Source: Panicum virgatum (lineage: Eukaryota > Streptophyta > Magnoliopsida > Poales > Poaceae). Taken from it: a stretch of 64,000 nt of DNA. The stretch is from the NCBI RefSeq assembly GCF_016808335.1, contig NC_053143.1, positions 2,451,398 to 2,515,397 of the forward strand, in the 5' to 3' direction. Positions 20,052-32,972 of this stretch are shown here, piece by piece. The translations under genes were made by a program, and so were the position numbers. Positions within the stretch are counted from its first letter, which is position 1, and every line of letters starts with the position of its first letter. Below the pieces are notes generated by a model. It had not been told where the DNA came from and searched no databases. It was given only the letters and a program-made list of their open reading frames with translations.

Positions 20052-22977
20052 CAGACTTGGACGAGGATGATCTCTTTTCTGCCTCTAGTCTTCTTGCGTC
20101 CTCCCGCCCCACCGCTGCCTCCGCCGCTGGGCCCTGGTGAAAAGAGAGATCACTAAAACAACAATAAGAATCTCACCCTAGAAGTCGCCGGTGGTAGTGA
20201 GCTTGATGGCGGCTGGCGATCTGATGATGGACGGCGGGTTCGATGACGGCCGGCAATCTCTCGACTCTAGTGTGGCCGCACGCCGCCTTCCTGGCTTCTC
20301 CTCTCGTCAAGGCAGGAGGTGCCCGGCGTCGGCATCTCCGGCTGGAGGCACGCCTCGGCCCCCGGCTCCTTCACCTGGCTGCTCTCGTGGAGGAAAAGAA
20401 GGCCCCTGGCGCCGGCGGCGGCTTGGACCTGGCTTCGTGCGCCGGCCTTGAATCCCCATAAAGAAGCTCCCTGGCTTCTCCCACCCGACGCCGCCGGTGG
20501 CCACTTTTTTTGTTGAGGAAAACCCGGGCAAGTCATTCTTATAAGGCAGCTAACAGAGTCAAAAATATCTAGATGTATCCTTATCCGGCCGCGACGCGCT
20601 TAACTGGCTGCTCTCGTTGAGGGCCTCCAAATCTCTTTAGCTGCAGTCAAGTTATGCTTAGACGCATGGTCGCCATTATTTCGCGTCGCATGCCTAGCTT
20701 GACTGTACATCGGGTGTCAGGGCCGTAGGGATGTTGCCGCACTCACATGGTACGTCGAGCTATCGCTGCCGAGGCGCCGGCTCTTGGGTGCCTCCGGCGA
20801 CAAGAACTGTTATATATGTCACCGCGGTAGCACAAATGTCCAAACCATCACTTCAACACGTATTGATGCGCAAGAACTTCTTGCTGCGTCACACATGCTT
20901 CTGGCCACCATCACCCATACGTGCAACAGCCACTACAGGGCCATGCAAGTTTGAGATTAATTCATGAGTTCCTGCACGAGAGAGAGGGGATCGACATCGT
21001 AGATGCATCTTCTTATTTATAATAAAACTCTATGGGCAAGTAACATCTGCTCCATATATGTTTTATTGGATACTTTTGTACATCTTTTGTGGTGCACACA
21101 CTACAGCGCGGCCTCCTGCCACTGCCGCTTGTGATACTACCCTATTTTACATGTGACTCTTGTCACAGTGCATATCACGCAGCTGCCGCCCGGGTTGCTC
21201 AGCATCCAGACGAGTGTAGAAGTAGCGCCGGTGCACATCGTTGCCTTGTTCTGCGGCCATCGCTGATCTGTTGTCGCAGCTGCCGTGGAGTCACCAGCGC
21301 TGCGCATGTAGGCTGCTTGGCTGTGCTTAAGGCATGTTCGTGTTGGGGCAGAGTTGGCGAGGCCATGTCGAAGCTGAGCCACCGCCTGTATGTCCTTCAG
21401 TTTCTTGATAGTTCTACACTAGGTACGCACACACGAGCGGTACCGCCACGAGCGGTCTGATCTCATCAACATCTTCTTTTGTGCCATCTTGCCCAAGCTC
21501 CCTATAAATGTTAGCACGCAGGAGAGACACAGGGAAGCCGGAGAGAGAGGGTGGAAAATAAATTTAAAAAAAGTTTATTGGGAAGGATACTTAGCGAAAG
21601 TTCTTGCTAGCTTCCCTGACATGGTTGGAGGCTTGTGTTAGGGCCGCGTAGCTGCTACGGCATTGGCCAACTAAATGTCGTGTCTCCGACATGCGGTGAA
21701 GAAGCCATACCACTTGGCAGAGAAGTATTTATCAATCTAGTCACGACCACCTTGCTGCTGTGGTGCTAGCCGACCGAATTGAAGGGTTTCACAGCTTGGC
21801 ACCATCCCGCATTGGTGCGCCGCACTGCTCCCATCAAAGCAAAGCGAAAAGAACCTGCAATGCTTAAGAAAATAGCATACACGTTGGTTAGCCATGGAGA
21901 AAAGAAAGCATCCAATGCAAGCTGGATTGAAAGGGACACATTTTTGTTGAATTCTAGAAAAAATGTTGGCTCTCTCGCTGAGTGTTAGCTATGGGAGCAA
22001 CTTAGGATCGGACTCCCAAAGGACTGAGTCATCTGCCGCTGTATGATCATAGCGATGATGGGATCAACCTTGCCACCTGAGTATATGTGAGTGTGGACAT
22101 CATGCTTCCACGACTCTGCTGGAGGTGATGGGAACTATGGCTTGAGTCTCCTTCACATTGAGTAATACCACAACCCGCTCACCCCCTTGGCATAGGGACA
22201 TATGTATGGTTGCATTGATATAGGAGTCTATAGTATAAAGGCTGAGGGAATTTTTGCCATTACTTTTGCTGAGGATGGTGAACAGCAAGCTTCCGCCTTC
22301 CGCCGAGATCGGACATGCTTGATACTTGAACTGGGGCCATCTTCTTTGGAGGCTTCTGATTATTGAATTTGAGGATCATCTTCTTGATTTTTTTATTTGG
22401 TCATCTTCTTTGGAGACCTTTTGACACATTAATCTTGAATCTTGAGGCTTGCCACGATCTCAAGGAATTTGGAAGACTGCCATTCACCTATGTGTATCTA
22501 AGTGAATCCTCACATGCACTTTTTTTTCTTTTGGTCCCCTTGTTTTCACATCCCAGGGATGGCAAGTGGCTGCACACTGAATGGAACTTGTGTTGCACCA
22601 GGTAGCCCTTTTCTTGCTCCTCTCCTATAGTCTTCCCTGGAGTGTGTTGCCCCTTAGGCCAAGAAGCGCAAGGAGCATGGTCCCCTCGCTGCTTAGTAGT
22701 AGCCCAAGTCATCTCCCCACTACCACCAGTAGAGCGCGCTCGGCATGAGCTGCACACGTTGCGTGGAGGGGCGTCGGCTGCAAACTCCACTTTGAGCATT
22801 TTCAGACAGTCTTGTGGCAGTTCCAACTTGCGCTGCAGCTAAACTCTCCATGGGGATAGCCATTTGTTTTTTTAGGACATGTGAGGTCCAGTTTTGAAAG
22901 AGAGAAAGAAGAAAAAGGGGGTGGCCAAGTAATGCAATGGCGAATGCAGACTGACCACCTACGAGGCAAGAGGAAGT
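20052..22977 (-). other. Inner part of the left Tat LTR and long 3' non-coding region
   Basis: From 20052 the LTR-like sequence interrupted by LARD 1 continues. A minus-strand TATA-like sequence (complement of cttataagg) is near 20537-20545. I could not find the LTR's inner border or polypurine tract. The remaining sequence up to the integrase stop at 22978 has only short frames without recognisable domains. Tat-lineage elements often have long 3' non-coding regions, which would fit. Confidence 0.45.
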
Positions 22978-24114
22978 TTATGCAAAATATTTTTTTAAGA
23001 ACCTGCCGTTGATTGGAGGACATGGCCAAGCTCCTTGATGATCCACCAGTTGGTAGGCGCCTCCATCATATGCTTGCTCGATGATGTACGGCCCCTCCCA
23101 CTTGGGCTCGAATTTTCCTTTCGTCTTGTGCGTGACGACGATGGGGCACCGAAGCACGAGCACCAGCTCGCCCCTCCTGAAGGCACGTTGCTTGACAAGC
23201 TTGTCGTAGGCTCGGGCCATGTTCTGCCGATATAGCTCCAAGTCTTGTACAGTGTGAAGACGCTCCTCTTCTAGGGAATCAAGCTCCTGAAAACAAAGCC
23301 GAATCTGTTCGTCTTGAGTAAGACCATTACGTAGAGCCACACGTAGTGACGGTAGCTGGATCTCTAGGGGCAAAACTGCTTCACACCCATAAACAAGAGA
23401 GTACAGAGTGGCTTGCGTTGGGGTACGGACCGTGATGCGGTACGCCCAGAGAGCTTCAAAGAGGCGGCCATGCCAATCTCTTCGGTGTCTGTGCACCGTC
23501 TTCTTTAGGATCTTGCCGAGCGTCTTGTTGAACGCCTCGATCATCCCATTAGCTTGAGGGTAGTAGCCGGTGGAATAGTTCCACTTGATCTTGTATTTCG
23601 CCATGAACCTGTGCATTTTACCTGACCTGAAGGCCTTGGCGTTGTCAGAGGTGATGCGGTGTGGGACTCCGAAGCGATATATGATGTGTCGCTCCAGGAA
23701 GTTGATGGCGTTGTCGCTCTTCACCTCACGCAGTGCTACAACTTCCACCCACTTGGAGAAGTAGTCCGTTGCAGCGAGGATGAAACGGTGGCCCGACGAT
23801 GAAGGAGGATCGATGGGGCCGATGACGTCAATGCCCCAGGCGTCGAACGGCCACGAGGGGACTGTTGGATGAAGAGCGATCGGCGGTTGGTGCTTGAAAT
23901 TGCCATGAACTTGACAACTATGGCAGGTTCTAGCCACCCTTAAGCAGTCTGCCATGATGCTGGGCCAATAGTATCTGGCTAACCGGATACTGTGATACAT
24001 CTTTGGTCCACTTTGATGTCCTCCGCAGACTCTGTGATGCATCTCCTTCAGGACTTGGTCAACTTCACTTCGATTGATGCACCGAAGTAGGACCTCCTGT
24101 CCATAGGATTGCAT
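22978..24114 (-). pseudogene. Tat gypsy integrase
   Basis: A His/Cys zinc-binding region (HHRVCGGHQ ... RTCHSCQVHG) is followed by the catalytic core with Asp in GIDVIGPI, Asp in RITSDNAKAF and Glu in NGMIEAFNKTLGK, giving the D-D-E triad. A GPY/F-like WEGPYIIEQA module near the C-terminus agrees with Ty3/gypsy. It ends at a stop at 22978. It is separated from the RNase H part only by an in-frame TGA (24151-24153), so it belongs to the same polyprotein frame. The domain itself looks undamaged. Confidence 0.88.
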
Positions 24115-24153
24115 GTAGAGAACGCCGGCCTTGTAGACATAGGAGGGGAGTCA

Positions 24154-25182
24154 TCGTTGCAGTTGGCGCCTCTTCACCGGATCGTCGGGGAGGCTACCGT
24201 GCTTGAAGTAGTCGAGGAAGGGTGTGAGCCAGTCGGCTTCTTCAACGGCGTTGGTTGTGATGGTGTTGACTTCATATTCCTCTGGAATGAGCTCCAGGAT
24301 GGTAGGGAGAAGCCATCTCTCCTCGACGGTGACTTGTGCAACATCTCCTTCAGGAAGAACAAGTGCAGCAGCAAGCTTCGCCAAGGCATCGGCCGGTGCA
24401 TTCCTGCTTCGTGGAATGTGAACAACTTCAACATGTTTGAATTTCTCCATGAGCTTCCGGGCTGCTTGGTAGTATGGCACCAGCTCCGGCTTCTGGACTT
24501 CATAGATTTCATTGACTTGCCGAACAATGAGCTGCGAGTCTCCATGAACTCGCAAAGAACGTACCTCCATGGAGAGGGCGAGGAGAAGCCCGAAGATGAA
24601 TGCCTTGTACTCTGCCTCGTTGTTGGAGCACTCTTCTTTTAGAAGGGAGAATGAGTGATACATTACTCCCCCTTGTGGGGTCTTGAACACCAATCCGGCC
24701 CCCACTCTTCGCTTGGGGGCGCCATCTGGGTCAGCATCCATGCGAGAAGCGCCGTCGAAGTAGAGCTCCCATGGGGCTTCAAGCTCGGTGGAGAAGACCT
24801 CTTCATCGGGCAAGTTGGTGACGAGTGGCGAGTCATCTGGCACTGGATGTGCCGCTAGGAACTCCGCCAAAGCCTGCCCCTTCACCGCTTTCTGTGGGAC
24901 GAAGGTGATGTCGAACTCCATCATGAGGAGCACCCATTTTCCCAGTCGCCCTGTGAGTACAGGCTGACTTAGCACATACCTTATGGGGTCCGCTCTTGCA
25001 ATGAGCTGGACTTGGTGTGCCAACATGTAATGCCTTAGCTTCTTCAAGGCGAAGATCAGTGCCAAGCACAACTTCTCTATGAGAGAGTAATTATGCTCGG
25101 CACCCACCCTGGTGCGGCTTAGGTAGTAGCACGCCACCTCCTTGCCCTCGTCATTGTGTTGTGCGAGCAAAGCACCTAACAA
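24154..25182 (-). pseudogene. Tat gypsy RNase H region (two RNase H domains)
   Basis: The N-terminal part (YYLSRTRVGAEHNYSLIEK, KKLRHYML, PQKAVKGQALAEFLA) is the end of the usual gypsy RNase H and connection. A second archaeal-type RNase H follows, with YFDGAS, NNEAEY, GDSQLIV and NAPADALAKLA supplying its acidic residues. Having both domains is characteristic of the Tat lineage and supports that placement. The segment is bounded by in-frame stops at 24151 and, upstream, 25294. Confidence 0.85.
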
Positions 25183-26967
25183 GGATTGCTGCGCCGCGAT
25201 GTAGAGGATGAGAGGGCGCCCTTTTACAGGAGCAGCCAGAACAGGGGGATTAAGGAGGTACCTTTTAATACCATCAAACCCCCGTTGACATTCTTAATCC
25301 CAGACGAATGGTGCGCCTTTCTTCATGAGCTTGGAGAAGGGTTGAATGCGTCCGGAGAGGTTGGAGATGAAGCGCCGAATGTAGGCTAGCTTCCCCGGCA
25401 GTGACTTCAATTCCTTCAATCCTTGTGGTGGGGGCATCTTTCTTATCGCCGTGATCTTCTTTGGCTCGATCTTGATGCCTCAATGCCGAACCACAAACCC
25501 GAGGAAGACGCCTGACTGGACAGCGAAGGCGCACTTGAGAGGGTTCATCTTGAGTTGATGTCGACATAGTCGTTCAAAGACAACCCATAGGTCGTCTTGG
25601 TGGTCTTTGCGATCCTTGGTCTTTACGACCATGTCGTTGACGTAGCACTCCACCGATTGGTAGATCAGGTCGTCAAGGATGTACGTCATGGCACGCTGAT
25701 AGGTGGTGCCGGCATTCTCCAACCCGAACGGCATGACGGTGTAGTAGAAGTTGCCCCTGGGCATCCTGAAGGCGGTGTCGAGGGCGTCGACCGGGTCCAT
25801 CTTGATCTGGTTGTAGCCTAAGGATCTGTCCATGAAGGACAAGGTGTTGAATCCCGTCGTAGCATCAACCACCATCTCAGTGATGGGCAAGGGAAAGTCA
25901 TCTTTTGGACAGGCCCGGTTTAAGTCGCAAAAGTCAACGCAGACTCGAACCTGTCCATTTTTCTTCTCCACCAGGATGATGTTGGTGAGCCAGCAGGGGT
26001 ACTGTATCTCCTTGATGAAGCCTACCTTGATGAGCTTGTCCACCTCGGCGATGACTTGATCTTCAAACTCCGGTCGAAGACGTCGCGCCGGTTGCTTGAC
26101 GGGATGAAATTGCGGGTCAATCGCCAGCTTGTGCGTGGTGACGCAAGGATCAAGCCCCGACATCTCCTTGTAGTTCCAGGCGAAGCAATCTCGGTACTCC
26201 ATCAAGAAGTTCCGGTAGTCCTCCCTTTCTTCCTCCGATAGCATGGCGCTGACGAAGATGGGCCTCCTATCATCCTCTGTCCCGAGGTTGATCTCCACGA
26301 GCTCGTCGACTGTGGGCTGGCCTCCATCTTCAAGTTGTTGAGGAGCTGATAAAGCATCCAGCTCCTCATCCATCTCGATGGCTCCCGCCTCTATAGGTTG
26401 CTGTTGGCGCTTGACGTAGTGCGAGCAGCCAGCATCACCTCCCGAAGAAGCTGTTATGGTGAGACAATGAACCTGGTTCACGTAGAAGTGCTCATCTTCA
26501 TCGTCGGAAGTGTCCGTGTTGCAGTAGCCGAGCCCGAACCTTGGCTGAACCTTCCGCCTCCTCCTGACGAAGTTCTCTGCTTGTCCCCACCATTCCTCGC
26601 ACACAGGTGGTGGCGGCGGCATCCTGTTGTTTTGCCGAAGAGTGATCCCGGCCTTCTCCAGTAGGCGAGCCATCCGTGGCTCAGCCTTCATGGTCATCAA
26701 TACCTCCTCTGCATCAGGGTTAGGATCAGGCAATTCAATAATAGAATCACACTCCTGTACCTGTGGCACTTTGTAGAAAATGGTTTGAGGTGCAGCACTG
26801 GAAGGACTTGGGATCGCCCAGACTTCTAAGGGAGTTGCTACTGATACGTACAACGATGGGGGCTGCACGCATTGAGCACCCTTCACGACGTCTTCTATCT
26901 CAGCTACCCTCTTCTTCACAGCTCCTCCAGATGCTGGTATGGCTTCCTCATTAGGACTCCAGTGCGC
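25183..26967 (-). pseudogene. Tat gypsy reverse transcriptase
   Basis: RT blocks are clear: RRLRPEFEDQVIAEVDKL, CWLTNIILVEKKNGQVRVC, VDFCDLNRACPKDDFPLP, MPFGLENAGTTYQRAM and VFLGFVVRH. The catalytic box reads YVNDMVVKT where active relatives have YVDD, so one of the two metal-binding Asp residues is Asn. In-frame stops lie at 25480-25482 (TGA) and 25294-25296 (TAA). With the substituted catalytic residue, this copy should be inactive even if the stops were bypassed. Confidence 0.88.
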
Positions 26968-29175
26968 CTAGGGAGTGGTACTCAATGGCGCATCACCACT
27001 GTTGATGGGTGGATTGCTGTCGTGGATACCTGCATAGCTTTTGAGGGTTAGGGGAGTCGTCGCTGAAGTCGTGCTAGTCGACAGCTTCTCCCCGGGTGAG
27101 GGGACGAGAGTCAACAAAGGCTTTGCTGTAGACCTCAGCATGATTGGCGCAGACGTGGAGGGCCTCGCCTTCAGAAGCAAAGGCGTGGATGTCGATGTAG
27201 CCGTGTTTCCTGCACCTTGAGATGTCGAGGCAGTGGAGACTCCCGACTCTGTTGAAGATGAGGATCTGGAGCCATGAGACGTAGATAGGGATAGGTTTCC
27301 TCGCCTGTCACTTCTTGAGCTCGGAGTAGCTGCTTTCTTCATGGAGGGAGAGTATAAACTCTTCACCTCGGAGGCTGACGACATGCCGGGCTTCAATACT
27401 ATGTCTGCTGCGGGCGCAGCTCGACCTAGCTGATGCTTGCACTCGTCGACTGGGAAGTAGTACTTGGCGTCTGCGTGGTAGGACTGCTGGGTGGCGTAGG
27501 GGGTGAGGTTGCCGATGATGCGTTGCTGAGTCCCGTGGCCATCAAGGAACTTCAGGCATTGGTGCAGAGTAGACGGCACCACTCGATACTTGTGGATCCA
27601 CGGTCTTCCCAGGAGCGCCGAGTATGAGGTGTTGGCTTCGATGACGAAGAACCGCACCTTGAAGCTGAACGTGGACATCTGGATCTTGACGGTGATCGCC
27701 CCCAGTGTAGTCGTGCCATTGTTGTCGAAGCCGCAGATGACCACGTCAGTGGGCTCCAAGTCGTCCACCGTGAAACCAGCCCACGTCAAGCTCCAGACGG
27801 GCAGGATGTTCACGGCGGACCCGAGGTCGATGAGGATTCGCCGAAGATGCGCAACTCCGATGTTTCCCTCGATGTAGAGCGGGCGATTGTGATCGCCATC
27901 GTCGACGACGTTGTCTTCCTCCTCGAAGGTGATCTCATTCACGAACAAGGGGTTCGTGAAGAGCGGATGCTTGGCCATGGCCACTTTATAGAGTTCTGGA
28001 TCTAGAAGTGCTTTCACGAGGGCTTCTCGAAGCTCCGGCACCAGCATGAGAGCATCATAAACGCTCAACAGAGCTGGTATTCTCTTGAGGTGGGCGATGA
28101 CGTTGTAGTCGATATCTTGGAACTTTTCTTTCTTCACATCGGATGCCCCAGTGTGCGATTCTGGCGGGGCAGCTTCTGCAGCTTTGTCTGCTCTTGTGGG
28201 CTTGGGCTTGGGCTTTGGCAGCTCCGGCAGCACCTTCCCTCCTCGCAGGTTCATGTTGACTTCAACTGCGTCCCCATCTTGCTCGTCATCAGCATGCAGT
28301 GCTTGTTGCTCCTTGGCGGTGAACACCTCTTCGGACTCTGAATTGGTGTTGTCGAGGATGACATTGCACGTCGCCACATTAAGAGGCGAGGCAGCGTTTG
28401 CTTCTTCCCGCTCTTCTTCATTTGTCGATGACGTTTGCCCCCAGCCCTTAGGCAAGAATTGCTCCAAGGTGGGCAGCACGTAACTCCTTCGGGGAAAGGG
28501 TGCATCTCCCTCTGACTTGGGGACGAACCGCGGTGGTGGCCGCCGCTTACTTGGGTCCGGCCGCCTTCTTGTTGGAGTAGCGTATGGCGACGTAGCTTGG
28601 TGAGGGTGCCACGGGTGAGGCGTGGTTGGACGTGGTCGACGCTGCACAACAGTCCATGTCGGATCTTCATCAGCACGGGGCGCTCTTGTTGTTGTAGTGG
28701 AAGTCGTTGGAAGCACCAAGGCTGCAAGCTTGTGCTCGACTTGGGTTAGCGGCACCCATGTCTCTTCACGCTCGCCTCCTCGCCTTGGTGGAGACTGCGT
28801 CTTTACGGTCACCACATTGACCGAATGGTAGTCGGGGTTGATGGCATCCGCTTCCAGGTTCACCCTCTTCTCGTTGATGGCTCTTTGGAGCCACTCCTTG
28901 AAGGCGATGCAGTCCTCGATGACATGACCAACATACCTGTGATACGGGCAGTATAGCGGATTGTTAGTCATATTTACCTGATTTGGCCTCCGCGGCTCTG
29001 GTAGGTTCAACGCCTTGTGCTCCATGAGCTGATTGAACATCCCCTCCACCAACTCGCGCTTGAAAATGTACTGCTTCTTGAGGAGTTCTTGGATGGAAGG
29101 ACGCGGCTTGCCTCCCGCTTGTTCACTCCGGGCGCCTAGGATAGGCACCTGGCCGTGAGGTGTGGTGGAGAAGGC
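26968..29175 (-). pseudogene. Tat gypsy gag C-terminus, zinc knuckle and protease
   Basis: Near its start the segment has [23 protein letters not shown] gag sequence and a [18 protein letters not shown] knuckle, the C/H pattern of Tat gag proteins. Pro-rich spacer sequence follows. An aspartic protease then has the active-site motif [12 protein letters not shown] and the flap-side [19 protein letters not shown]. It ends at an in-frame TAG (26968-26970) and is in frame with the segments on both sides. Confidence 0.82.
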
Positions 29176-30586
29176 TCATGCAGCGTTCGCCTCCACTTGC
29201 GCCTTCCCTTTGCCCCCATTGTTGCTTGGCTTCGCCATTGAGGAGAAGCGCTTGGCTGGATCGAAGGCGCTGGCGTTCTTGTAGAGCTCCAAGATCTGCG
29301 GGGACTTGTCGAACTCAATCTTGACGGCAGCCACAGCGGAGGTCATGTCGCTGAACATCCTTGGACCTCTCCGGGACACTTCGAGTGACTAATGCTGTAG
29401 CATCCCGTGAATGCACATCTCGATCGCATCTTCGAGGTGCATCTCCCTTGCAAGACGCACGTAGCTGTTGTGGAAGCGAATGACATAATCATCCACAGCT
29501 TCATCACATCGTTGCTTCACTTGCGACAACTCAACGATGGACAAGTCCTTCTTCATGGCCACGAAGTGTCTTCTGAAGACGTCCTTCATGGCTCCCCAGC
29601 TGCTGATGGATCCAACCGGCAAACGGTTGTACCAGTGGAAAGCCGCACCAGTTAGGGACCCGGAGAACTGGTGTAGTAGCTGTGATGAGTTGTTTGCGGT
29701 GTCACCACATGCCGCTTCGAAGTACGCAAGGTGCTCCCTTGCATCACCAGTTCCGTCGAACTGACGGAACTTAGGCGGGTGCCACCCTGCTGGGAAGGGT
29801 ACAAGGTCATGCCATGACTTGTTTGGCTTCTCGAGCTCATTCTCCATCGACCGAGGGGCCTGGTCGTTCATCGCCCTCCTCAGCTACCTGTTCACCATAT
29901 CTTCGACCATGTCGTGGTAGTCCTTCAGCGTCGCCGGTAGCGGTGCCCCGTGGGCGGAGGGCGAAGCGAAGTTCGTTGGTCGAGGGCGAATGCTTGTTGT
30001 GCCGTTCTGCTCCTCGAACTGTGGGTCTTCACCAGGTCGATATACGCCACCGTGTGGGGCATTCTGGGCTGAAGACGTAACCAGTTCAACCAGTCGGTCG
30101 AACTTCGCGGATAGCTCGTTCATCACCCGCCTTTGTTCTTGGACTTGCTCCTCCAAGGTGAGGACCTGGGCTCCTCCTGGAAGCTCCGAGCCATTGTGGT
30201 GGTCATCTACTGCCATGTGAGCTAGCGCAGAGTTGACGTTATCAGGATGCTCATCACCATCAGAAGGGATGGATGCGGCGAGGTCGGAGTAGCGAGGTGA
30301 GTGATTGTGCTTCTCCAGTGAGGAAGATGAGTCGGTGTCGCTTGCCGTCATGCTGTCCCGCGGGTTTTCGTCTTCCTCCTCATGTACAACCCCCTTCATC
30401 TTCTGGGCCGCAAGGGACCGGAGTCGTGTGCTCGCTCCGGCGCGGTCCGCAATGTACAGTAGATCCTCAAAATTCCGAGGAAGTCGAGACGCGATGTCGA
30501 CGTAGCGCCTCGGAGACGTGTCCGAAGCTAGCACCCTGTCGCCGTCGGATAGCGAACCCTTCCCGCGGAGATGGGAAGGCAAGGTG
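29176..30586 (-). pseudogene. Tat gypsy gag, downstream of LARD 2
   Basis: The retrotransposon gag domain is readable at 29389-29871 ([64 protein letters not shown]). The preceding segment 29884-30582 includes a heptad-like region (LEEQVQEQRRVMNELSAKFDRL). In-frame stops lie at 29884 (TAG), 29389 (TAG) and 29176 (TGA), with no frameshift. LARD 2 inserted just upstream (TSD at 30587-30591). Confidence 0.82.
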
Positions 30587-30591
30587 CTGAA

Positions 30592-30982
30592 TGTTAGACT
30601 GTGATCTGTAAAGCTTAAATAGTAAGCTTAACAGTGAATATACAGTAAAGCAATTAATGAAGAACTAAAGAAGATAAGAGAACGGGAACGAACATTCCCG
30701 TTCCCGTCCTGATCGGGGGCGGAAACCGACCCAGGGATGTCGGTCCCCCCCGGTGAGCCACGACTATAAAAAGAGAAGGGATAAAACCCCGTAAGGCATC
30801 CGATCCGCTCGTTGTGGCCATCACCGGGGTTTTAGTGACCGGCTCAAACACACACACATACACAGAGGCAAGAAGAACAGAGCAAGAAGAAGAAAGACAG
30901 AAGCTCAAGAGCAAAGGTACTAAACCTAATTGAGCTCCCTTTTGTGGTTCCATTTGAGCTAGAGATCCTAGAACATCTAACA
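30592..30982 (+). repeat. LARD 2 5' LTR
   Basis: The LTR runs TGTTAGAC...ATCTAACA with a TATA box (tataaaa, 30765-30771). Its U3 contains a strong inverted repeat of the form GAACGGGAA...TTCCCGTTC. Confidence 0.94.
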
Positions 30983-31261
30983 ATGGCATCAAGAGCTAGG
31001 GTTAGCATCAATTGGAGCCCAATTAGTGCTCTGTGCACTCTAATTGCACGCGTTTTAGCCTCTGTTCAGTCAAAATAATGGCCGAAATGCTGTCATTTTG
31101 AGCTAGGGGTTTGAATTAAGCATGAGGATGGAAGGGAATCAAAGCAATTACGCACTAATCCTAAGAAATTCCCCAAATCCCCAAATCAGGAACCCTAGCT
31201 ATAGTAAAATCCCCAATTTTTTCCCAAACCCAAAGAACCCTAACCCTAAGATTTAAAGCAG

Positions 31262-32040
31262 AGGGTCAGGGGCTTACCTTAAGGGCCGGCATGGCCACCA
31301 TCGTCGCCATGGCCGCCGCCATGGCCGTCGCTAACGGCGAGCGCACACCGGGACTTGGTCTCGAGCGGCCTCGCGGGCCCTCCGCACCGGCGGCGCCGAC
31401 CCCTCGCGCGCGCCATGAACCCGAGGTGGTCGGCCGCTCACCGGATCTGGATCTGCTGCAGACCGCCGTCAGCGCCGCTGTAGATCTTGGCGTGGCCGGC
31501 CGGTGCTTTAGGGCACCGTCGAGCAACGCTCGACGGAGCTGCGTGCCCGCATCCGCGGCACGCAGATCCGGCGAGCGGAGCTCGGCGGTGCCGCTCCCTC
31601 TCGTCGCGCTAGCGCTGCGCGCCGCTCTGCCGGCGCCATCGCTCGACGCTCGCCCGCCGTCGCCGGGTGGAGAAGAGAGAGAGAGGGAGGGAAGAAATGA
31701 AGTTAGGGTTTGGGGCGGGCGCGGCCGAACGGCCTTTTTATGCGGGGTAAAAGCGACGACGGCCGTCGGATGGAATCCGACGGCTCGCGCGTCTCGTGGC
31801 CGCAGCGGGCCGGCGGGAGGCCGGCGGGCGCGACACTTTCCCGGCCAAGGCCCAGGTTTTTGGGCCTGGAGCCCGGGAGAAGAGGCGGTTCGGCTAAATG
31901 GGCCGGGCCGAAAGATGATGGGCCGAAAAATGAATAATGGGCCAAATTTATTTGTTATTTTTTTGGAAAATTAAAATTGGGCTGCATAGTGATGGGCTGC
32001 ATAATGATGGGCCAAATAATAATGGGCTGAATTCAATAAA
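31262..32040 (-). promoter_or_regulatory. Antisense promoter-like module in LARD 2
   Basis: On the minus strand, against the element, about eight TGGGCC/TGGGCT or GGCCCA site II motifs occur (31845-32035), then a hairpin with arms GCCGTCGGAT and ATCCGACGGC (31760-31784). An AAACCCTAA telo-box (31703-31711 complement), a CT-rich leader (31670-31700) and a GC-rich exon-like stretch follow, ending in a donor AAG|GTAAGC (31273-31280). The order matches the LARD 1 module although the GC-rich exon bodies differ. No coherent protein is encoded. Confidence 0.6.
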
Positions 32041-32972
32041 AGGCTGAAAATAAAGTAAAATTTTTGGAATATTTTTTCCTCTAATTTTAACATTTAAGCT
32101 TTGTGATTATGAACATTAGTTCATGATTAAATTTTAAAGACCTTTTATTCTACTTTAGCAAATAATAATAAGGATTATGATTAGACTTGTTAAGTGATGA
32201 AATTTTCTTATGTTTAAATTTAGTGATGATTACTTTATGACCAAAAATAAGTAAAATCATGGATATTTGACTTTTTACTTAAATAATATTTTTTGGGCCA
32301 AACCTTATGGGAATTTTCTCCATTTATGATTAAGTATTCTTTCTTATGATTATGATTAAACGTCCTCATTATGTCTTAATGCTTCACTTTATTTCTAAGT
32401 CATTTTATTATGATTATGTTTTGCTTTACTGCAATTTATGTTATCACTAAAAAAAATTATGAAATACTCTCCAATTAAATTGGGGATTATTTTTTAGTGA
32501 AGTTTTAGATTCAGTTTTAAAATCTATTTGAGACATTTATTTGTAAGATTTATGTCTCAATTATGATGATAAATTACTTTCATTATGAAATTAAGTTATC
32601 TGCCACATACTTATGTGCCACTTGAATTGAGGCTTAATTATAAAGCATCTTATGACCCATAAATATTATCAATTATGTGAGCATATTTTACTCACAAGAA
32701 TTGATATGCCCGTAAGTTAAGCATGATGCTTAAGACCCATTTTGGGGAAAATCAAATAATGACATCTTTAATGGCCAATTACCTAAGAAAATTAAATAAT
32801 GGGCCATATTTATTTGATGTCATTAATACTTTTGTTTACATTTGAAAAAATGTGCATCCTAAAGATAAGATCATTAAGGAATCATTTATTATAAAGATTG
32901 GATGCACAAAATTAATGACTGAGTGGCTCTATTTTATAATTTTATCCCAGATTCAAGATCAAAATTAAATGG

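Noticed and set aside
23035..28483. Plus-strand frames opposite the Tat pol region
   Set aside because: They are antisense shadows of RT, RNase H, integrase and protease, with no domains of their own.
31291..31974. 227-codon plus-strand frame in LARD 2
   Set aside because: GC-rich composition, no domain, and it lies opposite a promoter-like module with site II motifs, so it is unlikely to be coding.
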